NCBI RefSeq assembly: GCF_000760935.2
Contig: NZ_CP049744.1
Span: 2,097,001 to 2,161,000, forward strand
Direction: 5' to 3'
Length of the DNA stretch: 64,000 nt
From: Rhodococcoides fascians A25f
GTDB taxonomy: Bacteria; Actinomycetota; Actinomycetes; Mycobacteriales; Mycobacteriaceae
Shown: positions 35,265 through 45,028 of the stretch, one piece after another
Layout of the letters: each line of letters starts with the position of its first letter
How positions within the stretch are numbered: position 1 is the stretch's first letter
Made by a program: the position numbers and the translations under genes
Notes under the pieces: model-generated
Databases searched by the model: none
Told to the model about the DNA's origin: nothing
What the model saw: only the letters and a program-made list of their open reading frames with translations

Positions 35265-35654
35265 ATGACCAACTTCTTCGACCTGAGCAGCACAGCAAAA
35301 CGCTTCCGCTTTATTGCGTTCGTCGAGGCTGTGACGTGGATCGCTTTGCTGATCTCGATGGGATTCAAATGGATCCCCACGCCCACGAACGACGGGGCGG
35401 TTCGATACCCGGGTATGGCCCACGGCGCGGTATTCGTGCTCTTTCTGGTCATGGTCATTGTTGCAGCACGTGAGTTCAAATGGGAACCGAAGACCATCGT
35501 CTTGGGGCTGTTGGCCAGCATCCCGCCGTTGGGAAGTGTGATCTTCGAGCGCTGGGCTGTGCGCACAGGACGTCTGGGGGAGCTCAGCGTACCGACGGCC
35601 CGAGTGAACGCGTCGACAACGAACGTCCCGCCAGTGGATGGCGCATCGGGTTAG
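35265..35654 (+). CDS. DUF3817 family membrane protein
   Basis: A 129-residue protein with three hydrophobic segments (EAVTWIALLISMGFKWI, HGAVFVLFLVMVIVAA, TIVLGLLASIPPLGSVIFE). The conserved His in the middle helix and the IPPLGSVIFE end are DUF3817 features. Function unknown. A second member of the family is at 54389-54742. The ATG at 35265 was preferred over 35256 because of the CACAAT seven bases before it. Confidence 0.82.
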   Translation: MTNFFDLSSTAKRFRFIAFVEAVTWIALLISMGFKWIPTPTNDGAVRYPGMAHGAVFVLFLVMVIVAAREFKWEPKTIVLGLLASIPPLGSVIFERWAVRTGRLGELSVPTARVNASTTNVPPVDGASG

Positions 35655-35670
35655 TGACAAACTGTAGGAC

Positions 35671-36615
35671 GTGACTCGACCCGGTTCCCGTCCTCCCGTC
35701 CGCCCGTCAGCTGCCGTCCCCGCCTCGATCGCCGGTGCTGTCGACCTGTCCGTTCTCAAGGACCGTCCGGCACCTGCTCCCGCGGCCCAGCCCGCCGGTG
35801 AATCCGGGGGACTCGCACCGATCGTGGACGTGACCGCGGCGACATTCGAGGCCGAGGTTCTGCAACGATCCACTCAGGTCCCGGTGATCGTCGATCTCGG
35901 TTCGGCCCGCTCCCCGCAATCGCAGGCGTTGACGCGACAGCTCGGCCAACTGGCCGTCGAGGCAGGCGGCACGTGGGTGCTGGCCCGCGTCGACGTCGAT
36001 TCCAATCCACAGATCGCGCAAGCGTTCGGTGTGCAAGCGATTCCGACGGTGGTTGCCGTTGCGGCCGGTCAGCCGCTGGCCGACTTCCAAGGAACTCAGT
36101 CGGACGAGCAGCTGCGTCAGTGGCTGCAGGCCGTCGAGCAGGCGACTGCAGGAAAGCTCACCGGGCCTCCCGGGGCGGCTGCTGCAGAACCGGAACCCGA
36201 GATCGAGGACCCCAGAATCGTCGCTGCCGAGGAAGCCATCGACGAGGGCGACTTCGACAAGGCGGCGGCCGCATACCAGGCGATCATCGACGCCGAACCG
36301 AAGAACACCGACGCCGTCGCGGCGCTGCGTCAGGTCAGGTTCTTGGCTCGGGTGCAGAATATTGCACCTGACGCCATCGAGATCGCCGACGCCGATCCCG
36401 CGAACGTGCAGGCCCGGATCGAGGCCGCGGACGCCGAGATGGCTGCTCAGCAGCCGGAACAGGCTTTCGCTCGATTGATCGACGGCATCAAGATCAGTGC
36501 GGGCGACGACCGGACCGCACTGCGCACTCGACTTCTCGAGCTGTTCGAGTTGTTCGACGCGGCCGATCCGCTGGTGGTGTCCGCGCGGCGCAAGCTCGCG
36601 TCCGCTCTGTACTGA
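35671..36615 (+). CDS. Thioredoxin-fold/TPR protein without active-site cysteines (YbbN/CnoX-like)
   Basis: A 314-residue protein. A Pro/Ala-rich N-terminus is followed by a thioredoxin-like domain (about residues 50-150; RVDVDSNPQIAQAFGVQAIP and PTVVAVAAGQPL) and a helical tetratricopeptide-like region (from about residue 180; EEAIDEGDFDKAAAAYQAI). Where thioredoxin has CGPC this protein has SARSPQSQ, so it cannot do disulfide chemistry. This is the layout of CnoX/YbbN co-chaperones that hold unfolded proteins for GroEL or DnaK. It corresponds to Rv1324. Its GTG lies 16 bases after the DUF3817 gene. Confidence 0.87.
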   Translation: MTRPGSRPPVRPSAAVPASIAGAVDLSVLKDRPAPAPAAQPAGESGGLAPIVDVTAATFEAEVLQRSTQVPVIVDLGSARSPQSQALTRQLGQLAVEAGGTWVLARVDVDSNPQIAQAFGVQAIPTVVAVAAGQPLADFQGTQSDEQLRQWLQAVEQATAGKLTGPPGAAAAEPEPEIEDPRIVAAEEAIDEGDFDKAAAAYQAIIDAEPKNTDAVAALRQVRFLARVQNIAPDAIEIADADPANVQARIEAADAEMAAQQPEQAFARLIDGIKISAGDDRTALRTRLLELFELFDAADPLVVSARRKLASALY

Positions 36616-36620
36616 GTTCC

Positions 36621-38069
36621 TCAGCTGTAGCGCGAGTCGCACAGCTCCTTGCCGCCGAGAACTCCCGAGCGGAAGGCGTCGACTCGGGAGAATCCGGATG
36701 GCAGCGTCGTTCCGTTGACGTCGCTGGCTGCGAGTCCGTCGCTGAGTAGGCCAGACACCGCCTCGTCGAGATCGCCGGGGGAAAGAAAGACTTCGAGGCC
36801 CGTCGAACCGTTCTCGGCGCTCATCGCCGAGGTGATGACCCCGGACAGGCACGCCGAACGCAGAGCGGTCTGCGGGTCGTCGAGGGTCTGGCCGGCTTCC
36901 TTCTGCACCGCGAGCGTGTAGCGGGAGGCGAACAGCATGTACGCGCTGTAGTCACCGGAGACGTTGAGCGGCAATATGTCTCCGCGCTGCGGGGTCTCGG
37001 GCTGGCCGACTTCGGCCAGGGCCTCGACGTCGACGCCGATGGTATTGGTCGAGGGGCAGTACGACACCGGCGCAGTGGCTTCGGCGTCGGCGCATCCGAC
37101 GTCCGAACCGGAGTAGTCGACGGCCGGGGGAGCTGCGACGGGCAGCACCTGCTCGAAGGATCGAGTGAAGGCGTCGAGGGAGTCCTCGGTGACCGGTAGT
37201 TCACCCGAGTCATCGGGATCATCGAACTTCTGCGGCAACGATGCTCGACGCGAGTCGATTTCGGCCTCGTCGATGCTCGTGCATGCCCCGGCACCGTCGG
37301 TGAAGCCGATCTGCACAGCCGTGACGCGCTCGAAGGCAGAGCCGTGCACCGATTCCGGATCGTTGGGATCGACATCGCGCACGGCGACGGTCGCGGCGAG
37401 AACGCCGTTGAGTCCGTCGGAGGTATTGATGGTGAAGTGCGGCGAATCGTCCTCTGCGACATGGCGAATGAACGCGCCGGCAAAACAGTCGGCCTGTTGC
37501 TCGGCCACGATAGTCGGTGTGTCGTCACCGACAAGTCCCGATTGATGCTGGATGGCATGACCGTATTCGTGGGCGATCACCATCACCACCGACATCGGTC
37601 CGAATGCGTCGACCAGAGCAGGAAGCAGAATGGTGCGATCCCACCCGATCGAGTCGTCGCGCGTGCAATACGCGGCATTGGGGACACCACCGGTTCGGTC
37701 TCCGCAGAACCTGACGCCGGATCCCTCGTCCTCGGACGCGTCCCACGAGACCACGTTCGAGATCGGTGTGAACGAGCCCTTGAAGAGGGCCGGGTATTGC
37801 TGGGCCCAGAACTGTTGAATGTCGTCGATCGCGTTGGTGGCGAGGATATCGGAGTCGGTGCCCTCGGCGTTCTCGACCTCGATCGTCGAATCGGGGACAC
37901 CCGGTCGTGGCCCGCTCGGTCCGCTCGTGACCGGGAGTCCGGCGACAGTGAACGGGTTCTCGTAGATGGACACGGCGTTACCGCCGACAGTCTGCGCGCA
38001 CGAGGCGAGGAGAAGGAGTCCTGCAGTGGCGGCCGCGGCCAGTAGTCGGGGTGTGCGGCCGCCACTCAT
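36621..38069 (-). CDS. Putative neutral zinc metallopeptidase, lipoprotein
   Basis: A 482-residue protein with a signal peptide ending in the lipobox LLASC (lipid-modified Cys24), so it should be anchored outside the membrane. The zinc-binding site is HEYGHAIQ (HExxH), followed by a downstream Glu (VAEQQADCFAG). The fold matches the YpfJ-type putative neutral zinc metallopeptidases; substrates are unknown. Its ATG directly follows the glgB stop (TAG then ATG), so it is the third gene of the glgE-glgB transcript even though no link to glycogen is obvious. Confidence 0.87.
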   Translation of the reverse strand: MSGGRTPRLLAAAATAGLLLLASCAQTVGGNAVSIYENPFTVAGLPVTSGPSGPRPGVPDSTIEVENAEGTDSDILATNAIDDIQQFWAQQYPALFKGSFTPISNVVSWDASEDEGSGVRFCGDRTGGVPNAAYCTRDDSIGWDRTILLPALVDAFGPMSVVMVIAHEYGHAIQHQSGLVGDDTPTIVAEQQADCFAGAFIRHVAEDDSPHFTINTSDGLNGVLAATVAVRDVDPNDPESVHGSAFERVTAVQIGFTDGAGACTSIDEAEIDSRRASLPQKFDDPDDSGELPVTEDSLDAFTRSFEQVLPVAAPPAVDYSGSDVGCADAEATAPVSYCPSTNTIGVDVEALAEVGQPETPQRGDILPLNVSGDYSAYMLFASRYTLAVQKEAGQTLDDPQTALRSACLSGVITSAMSAENGSTGLEVFLSPGDLDEAVSGLLSDGLAASDVNGTTLPSGFSRVDAFRSGVLGGKELCDSRYS

Positions 38070-40286
38070 CTATCGCTCCAGTTTTATCCAGATCGCCCCG
38101 TTGGCGGGAAGTGCAACCTGGCCTGACGCCGGTCGACCGTGCCACGAGTGCGATGTTGCCGTCACTTCACCCAGGTTGCCCATTCCGGAGCCGCCGTATT
38201 CCGTTGCATCGGTGTTCAGGATCTCGATCCAACGGCCGGGTTCCGGTAGTCCCACACGATAGCTGCCGTGCTCGGAACCGGAGAAGTTGAAAATACACGC
38301 GATGACCGAACCGTCGGACCCGTACCGCAGAAAGCTCAGCACGTTGTTCTCGGTGTCGTTGGCGTCGATCCACGAGTACCCGCTCGGCGAGGTGTCGAGT
38401 GTCCACAGTGCCGGATGCGACTTGTACGTCGAGTTCAGATCGGAGACAAGGGATTTGATGCCGTTGTGCAGGGGCTCCTCGTCGATCTGGTACCAGTCGA
38501 GGCCGCGTTCTTCGGACCATTCACGGGTCTGGCCGAACTCCTGGCCCATGAACAGCAGTTGCTTGCCCGGGTGCGCCCACATGTAGGCGAGCATGCCGCG
38601 CAGCCCTGCAGCCTTGGTGTAGTCGTCACCGGGCATCCGAGTCCACAGCGTCCCCTTGCCGTGCACCACCTCGTCGTGGCTGATGGGGAGCAGGTAGTTC
38701 TCGCTCCACGCGTAGACGAGGGAGAAGGTGATCTCGTGGTGGTGGTAGCTGCGATGGATCGGATCACGCCCGAGGAATCCCAGGGTGTCGTGCATCCAGC
38801 CCATGTTCCACTTCATGTTGAAGCCGAGTCCGCCGACGTTCGTCGGGCGGGTGACGCCGGGCCACGCCGTCGACTCCTCGGCCACGGTGACGACGCCGCG
38901 GTGCTTCTTGTGCACCGTCGCGTTCATCTCCTGCAGGAACGTGACGGCCTCGAGGTTCTCCCGGCCGCCGTAGATGTTCGGCGACCAACCGCCCTCGGGG
39001 CGGGAGTAATCCAGGTACAGCATCGATGCCACGGCGTCGACACGGAGGCCGTCGATGTGGAACTCGTCGATCCAGTACAGCGCGTTCGCGACCAGGAAGT
39101 TGCGCACCTCTCGGCGGCCGAAGTCGAAAACAAGTGTGCCCCAGTCGAGTTGCTCGCCGCGCTGTGGGTCGCCGTGTTCGTAGAGCGGGCCGCCGTCGAA
39201 TCGAGCGAGGGCCCACTCGTCCTTGGGGAAGTGCGCAGGCACCCAGTCGACGATGACGCCGATTCCGGCGCTGTGCAGGTGGTCGACGAAGTAGCGGAAA
39301 TCGTCGGGGCTGCCGAACCGTGATGTGGGTGCGTAGTAGGACGTCACCTGGTAGCCCCAGGACCCGCCGAAGGGGTGCTCGGCGACCGGGAGGAGCTCGA
39401 CGTGGGTGAAGCCGGTTTCGGTGATGTACTCGGCCAATTGCTCGGCCAGTTCGCGGTAACCCAGGCCCGGTCGCCACGACGCCAGGTGGATCTCGTAGAC
39501 ACTCATCGGTGCCTGCGTTGGCTCGATTCCGGCCCTGGTGTCGAGCCACTTCTCGTCGTTCCACGTGTACGACGACGCGGTGACGACCGATGCGGTCGAC
39601 GGCGGAACCTCGGTGGCAAAGGCCATCGGGTCTGCCTTGTCCTTGACCGAACCGTCGGCACCGTGAACGCGGAACTTGTACAACGCACCCGGCGCGATGT
39701 CGGGAACGAAGAGCTCCCACACACCGGTCGAGCCAAGTACTCGCATGGGCCAGCTGCGGCCGGTCCAGCCGTCGAAGTCGCCGACGAGGGTGACGCCCTG
39801 CGCTGCGGGGGCCCACACTGCGAACGAGGTGCCGACCACTGGACCGTCCGGTGTCGCGTACGACTGCTGATGCGCGCCGAGGATGTCCCACAGCCGCTCG
39901 TGCCGACCCTCACCGAACAGATGTAGGTCGAGCTCGCCGAGAGTGGGGAGGAACCGGTATCCGTCGGCGGATTCGGAGACGTGCCCGCCGGGCCACGTCA
40001 CGACGAGCCGATAGTCGATCAGGTCCTCGAACGGCAGCAGCGCCGAGAAGACCCCGTGCGCGACGTGAGTCAGCTCGTGGTCGACACCGCCGACTCGGGC
40101 GACGACCTTCTCGGCGTCGGGCTTGAGCGCTCGGATGGCCGTTCCGCCGGGTACCGGATGGGCACCGAGAACGGAATGCGGGTTGTAGTGCCGACCCGCC
40201 GCGATGAGTTCCAGATCGTTGTCGGACGGGGCTGCGACGGTGTCTTCGGGCGTCGTCGGATTCTTGGTCACGTTGAATCCACTCAC
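38070..40286 (-). CDS. glgB: 1,4-alpha-glucan branching enzyme
   Basis: A 738-residue enzyme that forms alpha-1,6 branches. It has the N-terminal carbohydrate-binding domains ([19 protein letters not shown]) and the GH13 catalytic barrel with the nucleophile Asp in [13 protein letters not shown], the acid Glu in [13 protein letters not shown] and the Asp in [15 protein letters not shown]. Its GTG start overlaps the glgE stop as GTGA. With GlgE it builds the branched alpha-glucan from maltose-1-phosphate, as in mycobacteria. Confidence 0.96.
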   Translation of the reverse strand: MSGFNVTKNPTTPEDTVAAPSDNDLELIAAGRHYNPHSVLGAHPVPGGTAIRALKPDAEKVVARVGGVDHELTHVAHGVFSALLPFEDLIDYRLVVTWPGGHVSESADGYRFLPTLGELDLHLFGEGRHERLWDILGAHQQSYATPDGPVVGTSFAVWAPAAQGVTLVGDFDGWTGRSWPMRVLGSTGVWELFVPDIAPGALYKFRVHGADGSVKDKADPMAFATEVPPSTASVVTASSYTWNDEKWLDTRAGIEPTQAPMSVYEIHLASWRPGLGYRELAEQLAEYITETGFTHVELLPVAEHPFGGSWGYQVTSYYAPTSRFGSPDDFRYFVDHLHSAGIGVIVDWVPAHFPKDEWALARFDGGPLYEHGDPQRGEQLDWGTLVFDFGRREVRNFLVANALYWIDEFHIDGLRVDAVASMLYLDYSRPEGGWSPNIYGGRENLEAVTFLQEMNATVHKKHRGVVTVAEESTAWPGVTRPTNVGGLGFNMKWNMGWMHDTLGFLGRDPIHRSYHHHEITFSLVYAWSENYLLPISHDEVVHGKGTLWTRMPGDDYTKAAGLRGMLAYMWAHPGKQLLFMGQEFGQTREWSEERGLDWYQIDEEPLHNGIKSLVSDLNSTYKSHPALWTLDTSPSGYSWIDANDTENNVLSFLRYGSDGSVIACIFNFSGSEHGSYRVGLPEPGRWIEILNTDATEYGGSGMGNLGEVTATSHSWHGRPASGQVALPANGAIWIKLER

Positions 40287-42301
40287 TTTCGGTTGCCGCG
40301 GTAGGCCAGTTCGATTCGTGCCGGGTAGGGAATGTGGGGGAGCGTGAAGATGTGCGCCACCGACGTCCAGGGCTCGAGTCGGACGAAGTTGGTGTGGCCC
40401 CAGTCGTAATGAACGCCGCTCACCTCGTCCTTGATCGTGAGGGTGTCCTGCCAGTCGTGGCCGAGGGCAGGCATGTCCAGATGGATGGTGCCTTCCTCGG
40501 CTCCGAACGGGTTGAGGTTGATCACCACCAGAACCGAGTCGCCGGTCTGCGGGTCGAACTTCGAGTACCCGATCAACGCTTCGTTGTCGATCGTGTGGAA
40601 GTGGATGTTGCGAAGTTGCTGCAGCGCCGGATGCGCACGCCTGATCGCGTTCAGCGTGGTGATCCAGGGCTCGAGCGACTCGCCTCGGGCGAGTGCACCC
40701 TCGAAGTCGCGCGGACGCAACTGGTACTTCTCCGAGTCCAGGTACTCCTCGCTGCCCTCACGCACGGCCTGGTGCTCGAACAGCTCGTAGCCGGAGTAGA
40801 CGCCCCAGGTGGGAGCCATCGTCGCCGCGAGAGCTGCTCGCAGAGCGAACATTCCGGGTCCGCCGTGCTGCAGGCTCTCGTGCAGGATGTCCGGGGTGTT
40901 GACGAACAGGTTGGGCCGCGCGTCGTCGGCGCGCCGGGCATGTTCCTCCGCGAACTCGGTCAGCTCCCACTTGGCGGTACGCCAGGTGAAGTACGTGTAC
41001 GACTGGGTGAACCCGCGCTGCGCCAACCCGTACATGCGAACCGGACGGGTGAAGGCCTCGGCGAGGAACAGCACGTCCGGGTCGGTCTTCTTGACCTCGG
41101 CGATGAGCCATTCCCAGAAGTCCGGTGGCTTGGTGTGTGGGTTGTCGACTCGGAAGACCTTGACCCCCAGCGAGATCCAATACCGGACCACGCGCAGTAC
41201 CTCTTCGTAGATGCCGCGTCGGTCGTTGTCGAAGTTGACCGGGTAGATGTCCTGATACTTCTTCGGAGGGTTTTCGGCATACGCGATCGTGCCGTCCGGC
41301 AGCACGGTGAACCACTCGGAATGTGTTGCAGCCCAAGGATGATCGGGTGCGGCCTGGAGGGCGAGGTCGAGTGCCACTTCCAAGTTGTGCTCCTGTGCGG
41401 CGGCGACGAAGGCGCGGAAGTCGTCCTCGGTTCCCAATTCGGGATGAATGGCGTCGTGCCCGCCGTCCTTGGATCCGATCGCCCACGGCGACCCGACGTC
41501 CTCGGGGCCCGGAGTCAACGTGTTGTTCGGACCCTTGCGATTGATCGTGCCGATCGGGTGGATCGGCGGCAGATAGACGATGTCGAATCCCATCCGCTGG
41601 ATGCGGGGCAACTGCTCGATCGACGTTGCGAACGTGCCGTGCCGCGGCGATCCGTCCTCGTTCCACCCGCCGGTCGATCGAGGGAAGAACTCGTACCAGG
41701 CACCGTTGAGAGCGAGATTGCGATCGACCCAGATGTTGACCGCGCGCGAGCGGGTCACCAGCTCGCGCAGCGGGTGCGCGAACAGCAGTTCGGCGACCGA
41801 CGACGCGAACGCCGACGACACTCGGGCCGGTAGCGGTCGGTCGGTGTCGCGAAGCGCGGCAGCGACGTCGGCCAACAGTTGCCTGCTTTCGGCAGGAACC
41901 CCGGTGGCGGCGCGCAGGAACAGGCGCGCCCCGATCTCCAGATCGTTCGCGAGTTCGTGCGCGCTCTGGCCCACTCCGAGCTTGGCTTCCACGGCATGCC
42001 GCCAGGTGCTGATCGGATCGCTCCACGCTTCGATGCGGCAGATCCAGTAGCCCGGCCGAGAGGGGACGAACACCGCGTCGAACGTGTCGGGTTCGCGGCC
42101 CGGTGTCATCGGGATGCGTTCGAGTTTGCCTCCCGGTCCGCGCACCGACAGTGTCGCGGCCACCGCGTCGTGACCCTCGCGCCAGACGTCGGCGGAGACT
42201 GGAAACGTCTCGCCCACCACCGCTTTCGCGGGGTACTTCCCGGTCGTCGTATCTGGAAGGACATTGTCGATACCAAGTCGACCTGTCACTTCACACTCCA
42301 T
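40283..42301 (-). CDS. glgE: Alpha-1,4-glucan:maltose-1-phosphate maltosyltransferase
   Basis: A 672-residue GH13_3 enzyme that extends alpha-glucans with maltose-1-phosphate, a central step of actinobacterial glucan and trehalose metabolism and a recognised tuberculosis drug target. Signatures are [20 protein letters not shown] at the N-terminus, the nucleophile Asp in [18 protein letters not shown] and the acid Glu in [14 protein letters not shown] 42301 is taken as start; a GTG at 42289 ([11 protein letters not shown]) has a GGAG sequence at good distance and may be the true start. It is the first gene of glgE-glgB-metallopeptidase, divergent from glgP. Confidence 0.95.
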   Translation of the reverse strand: MECEVTGRLGIDNVLPDTTTGKYPAKAVVGETFPVSADVWREGHDAVAATLSVRGPGGKLERIPMTPGREPDTFDAVFVPSRPGYWICRIEAWSDPISTWRHAVEAKLGVGQSAHELANDLEIGARLFLRAATGVPAESRQLLADVAAALRDTDRPLPARVSSAFASSVAELLFAHPLRELVTRSRAVNIWVDRNLALNGAWYEFFPRSTGGWNEDGSPRHGTFATSIEQLPRIQRMGFDIVYLPPIHPIGTINRKGPNNTLTPGPEDVGSPWAIGSKDGGHDAIHPELGTEDDFRAFVAAAQEHNLEVALDLALQAAPDHPWAATHSEWFTVLPDGTIAYAENPPKKYQDIYPVNFDNDRRGIYEEVLRVVRYWISLGVKVFRVDNPHTKPPDFWEWLIAEVKKTDPDVLFLAEAFTRPVRMYGLAQRGFTQSYTYFTWRTAKWELTEFAEEHARRADDARPNLFVNTPDILHESLQHGGPGMFALRAALAATMAPTWGVYSGYELFEHQAVREGSEEYLDSEKYQLRPRDFEGALARGESLEPWITTLNAIRRAHPALQQLRNIHFHTIDNEALIGYSKFDPQTGDSVLVVINLNPFGAEEGTIHLDMPALGHDWQDTLTIKDEVSGVHYDWGHTNFVRLEPWTSVAHIFTLPHIPYPARIELAYRGNRK

Positions 42302-42480
42302 TCTTCGCTAGAGGTATGGCTGCGCGGGCGCAACCTCTGATCGAACTGATATTGGTGTGCTTCTATTCGTCAACCGTAATGCAGCAATGCAGATGGCGCG
42401 TGCGCCGACGCATACTGCCCGCGACGGGCACCGCGGTGCAGATTTCGTGTAAGCCGCCCATCGACACAGGTGTCCGTGGG

Positions 42481-42486
42481 TAGGGT
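42481..42486 (+). promoter_or_regulatory. -10 element, leaderless promoter of glgP
   Basis: TAGGGT ends eight bases before the GTG at 42495. Confidence 0.45.
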
Positions 42487-42494
42487 TCGATCCT

Positions 42495-45017
42495 GTGAAA
42501 GCTTTGCGCCGATTCACCGTCCGAGCCCATCTTCCCGCCCGCTTGAATGCCCTCGCCGAGCTCTCGACAAACCTCAGGTGGTCGTGGCACTCGGCGACGC
42601 AGGATCTGTTCGAGCACATCGATCCACTGTTGTGGACCGAACTCGAGCGTGATCCGGTGGCCGTACTGGGAGCCGTCGCACCCGCGCGGCTCGAGGAACT
42701 CGCGGCCGACGAGCGTTTTCTGGCCGAGCTGGACGCCGCCGAGGCGGATCTGCACGACTACCTCGCCCGTCCGCTCTGGTACCAGAACGCGCTGTCGAAG
42801 GGGCGGGCTCTGCCGTCGGGCATAGGGTATTTCTCCATGGAGTTCGGTGTCACCGAAGTGCTGCCGAACTACTCGGGCGGGCTCGGCATCTTGGCCGGGG
42901 ACCACCTCAAGGAGGCCTCCGACCTGGGCCTGCCGTTGATCGGTGTCGGCCTGCTCTATCGCTCGGGGTATTTCCGCCAGTCGCTGACTGCCGACGGCTG
43001 GCAGGCCGAACGCTATCCGTCCCTCGACCCGCACGGTCTGCCGCTGCGGTTGCTCACCGACGACGGCGATTCTCCGGTGCTGATCCACGTGTCGATGCCG
43101 GGATCTCGCGTTCTTCGGGCGCGTGTGTGGATCGCCCAGGTGGGGCGCGTCCCGCTGTTGTTGCTCGACTCCGACATCGCCGACAACGATCCCGAGCTGC
43201 GCGGGGTGACCGACCGGTTGTACGGCGGCGACCAGGATCACCGCATCAAGCAGGAGATCCTCGCCGGTATCGGCGGAGTACGAGCGATCCGGGCCTACAC
43301 CCGTGCACACGGACTGCCCGACCCCGAGGTGTTCCACATGAACGAGGGCCACGCCGGCTTCTTGGGCGTCGAACGCATCCGCGAACTCGTCACCTCGGGA
43401 ACCCTGGATTTCGACGCGGCGCTGGCTGCGGTGCGGGCCGGCACCGTCTTCACCACCCACACCCCTGTCCCCGCCGGAATCGACCGGTTTCCGGCCGATC
43501 TGGTGCGGCACTACTTCGGAAGTGCGGACGGCGGTGCGGACTCGGCGCTGCTACCGGGATTGCCGATGGATCGAATCCTCGCCCTCGGCGGCGAGAGCGA
43601 CGCCTCGGTGTTCAACATGGCGCACATGGGATTGCGGCTCGGCCAACGAGCCAACGGTGTGTCGAAACTCCACGGCATCGTCAGCCGCGAGATGTTCAAC
43701 GGTCTGTGGCCGGGATTCGATGCGTCCGAGGTGCCGATCGGATCGGTCACCAACGGCGTCCATGCCCCGACGTGGTCTGCTCGGGAATGGGCACAGGAGG
43801 GGGAGATGTCCTCGGAGCGCGTGTGGTCCACACGTAACGCTCTGCGTGCGCAGTTGGTGGACGAGGTACGCCGCCGAGTGCGGCGGTCGGCACTCGAACG
43901 CGGTTCCACGCAAGCCGAGATCAATTGGACTGCAAGTGTTTTCGATCCGAACGTGCTGACCGTCGGGTTCGCTCGACGCGTACCGACGTACAAGCGACTG
44001 ACTCTGATGCTGCGCGAACCCGAGCGACTGCGGGCGATGTTGCTGGACCCGGAACGACCGGTCCAACTCGTGGTCGCAGGCAAGTCGCATCCCGCCGACG
44101 ACGGCGGAAAGGCGCTCATTCAGCAGATCGTCAGATTCGCCGATCAAGCCGACGTGCGGCACCGCATCGTGTTCCTGCCCGACTACGACATGTCCATGGC
44201 GCGCTTCCTGTACTGGGGATGCGATGTATGGCTGAACAATCCGCTGCGGCCGCTCGAAGCGTGTGGCACCTCTGGCATGAAATCGGCACTCAACGGCGGC
44301 CTCAACCTCTCGATCCGCGACGGCTGGTGGGACGAGATGTACGACGGCGAGAACGGCTGGGCCATCCCGACGGCCGATGGTGTCACCGACGACAATCGAC
44401 GGGACGATCTCGAAGCAGCTGCTCTGTACGAGCTGCTCGAACAGGCTGTGCTGCCCAAGTTCTACGACCGCGGCGAGGACGGCGTGCCCGGTCGATGGAT
44501 CGAAATGGTGCGGCACACCCTCGAGCAGCTGGGCCCGAAGGTGTTGGCGTCGAGGATGGTTCAGGACTACACGCTCGGCTACTACGCGCCTGCTGCCGAG
44601 TCCGCTCGCGCGGCGTCGGCCGACGGTCACCGCGGTGCCACGGACGTGGCGTCGTACCGTCGCCGCGTAGAACAAGCTTGGGGCGCAGTGAAAGTCACCC
44701 GCGTCGACAGTGAAGGGCTACCGGATACTCCGGTGATCGGTGCGGAACTGTCGTTGCGCGCGAACGTCGATCTCGGCGGCTTGGACGCGGCGGACGTCGT
44801 GGTGCAGGCGGTGGTCGGTCGCGCCGATGACGAGGAGAACCTCACCGACATCTCGGCGACGCCCATGACACACGTGGGCACGGAGGGCGGCGAGCACGTC
44901 TATGCCGGCGAGAGCACGCTGCCGCACAGCGGCGCAGTGGGATACACCGTGCGGGTGCTGCCGCATCACGACGGCCTGGCCTCGGATGCCGAGCTCGGAT
45001 TGGTCTCGACTCCGTAG
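42495..45017 (+). CDS. glgP: Alpha-glucan phosphorylase
   Basis: An 840-residue GT35 enzyme that releases glucose-1-phosphate from alpha-glucans, in the actinobacterial form with an N-terminal DUF3417 domain (AELSTNLRWSWHSATQDLFE). The PLP-binding lysine is in CGTSGMKSALNGGLNL, and the substrate region YFSMEFGVTEVLPNYSGG is conserved. It is divergent from glgE, so synthesis and breakdown of glucan are encoded back to back. Its 3' end converges with dinG, 11 bases away. Confidence 0.95.
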   Translation: MKALRRFTVRAHLPARLNALAELSTNLRWSWHSATQDLFEHIDPLLWTELERDPVAVLGAVAPARLEELAADERFLAELDAAEADLHDYLARPLWYQNALSKGRALPSGIGYFSMEFGVTEVLPNYSGGLGILAGDHLKEASDLGLPLIGVGLLYRSGYFRQSLTADGWQAERYPSLDPHGLPLRLLTDDGDSPVLIHVSMPGSRVLRARVWIAQVGRVPLLLLDSDIADNDPELRGVTDRLYGGDQDHRIKQEILAGIGGVRAIRAYTRAHGLPDPEVFHMNEGHAGFLGVERIRELVTSGTLDFDAALAAVRAGTVFTTHTPVPAGIDRFPADLVRHYFGSADGGADSALLPGLPMDRILALGGESDASVFNMAHMGLRLGQRANGVSKLHGIVSREMFNGLWPGFDASEVPIGSVTNGVHAPTWSAREWAQEGEMSSERVWSTRNALRAQLVDEVRRRVRRSALERGSTQAEINWTASVFDPNVLTVGFARRVPTYKRLTLMLREPERLRAMLLDPERPVQLVVAGKSHPADDGGKALIQQIVRFADQADVRHRIVFLPDYDMSMARFLYWGCDVWLNNPLRPLEACGTSGMKSALNGGLNLSIRDGWWDEMYDGENGWAIPTADGVTDDNRRDDLEAAALYELLEQAVLPKFYDRGEDGVPGRWIEMVRHTLEQLGPKVLASRMVQDYTLGYYAPAAESARAASADGHRGATDVASYRRRVEQAWGAVKVTRVDSEGLPDTPVIGAELSLRANVDLGGLDAADVVVQAVVGRADDEENLTDISATPMTHVGTEGGEHVYAGESTLPHSGAVGYTVRVLPHHDGLASDAELGLVSTP

Positions 45018-45028
45018 CGGTAGTGGCG

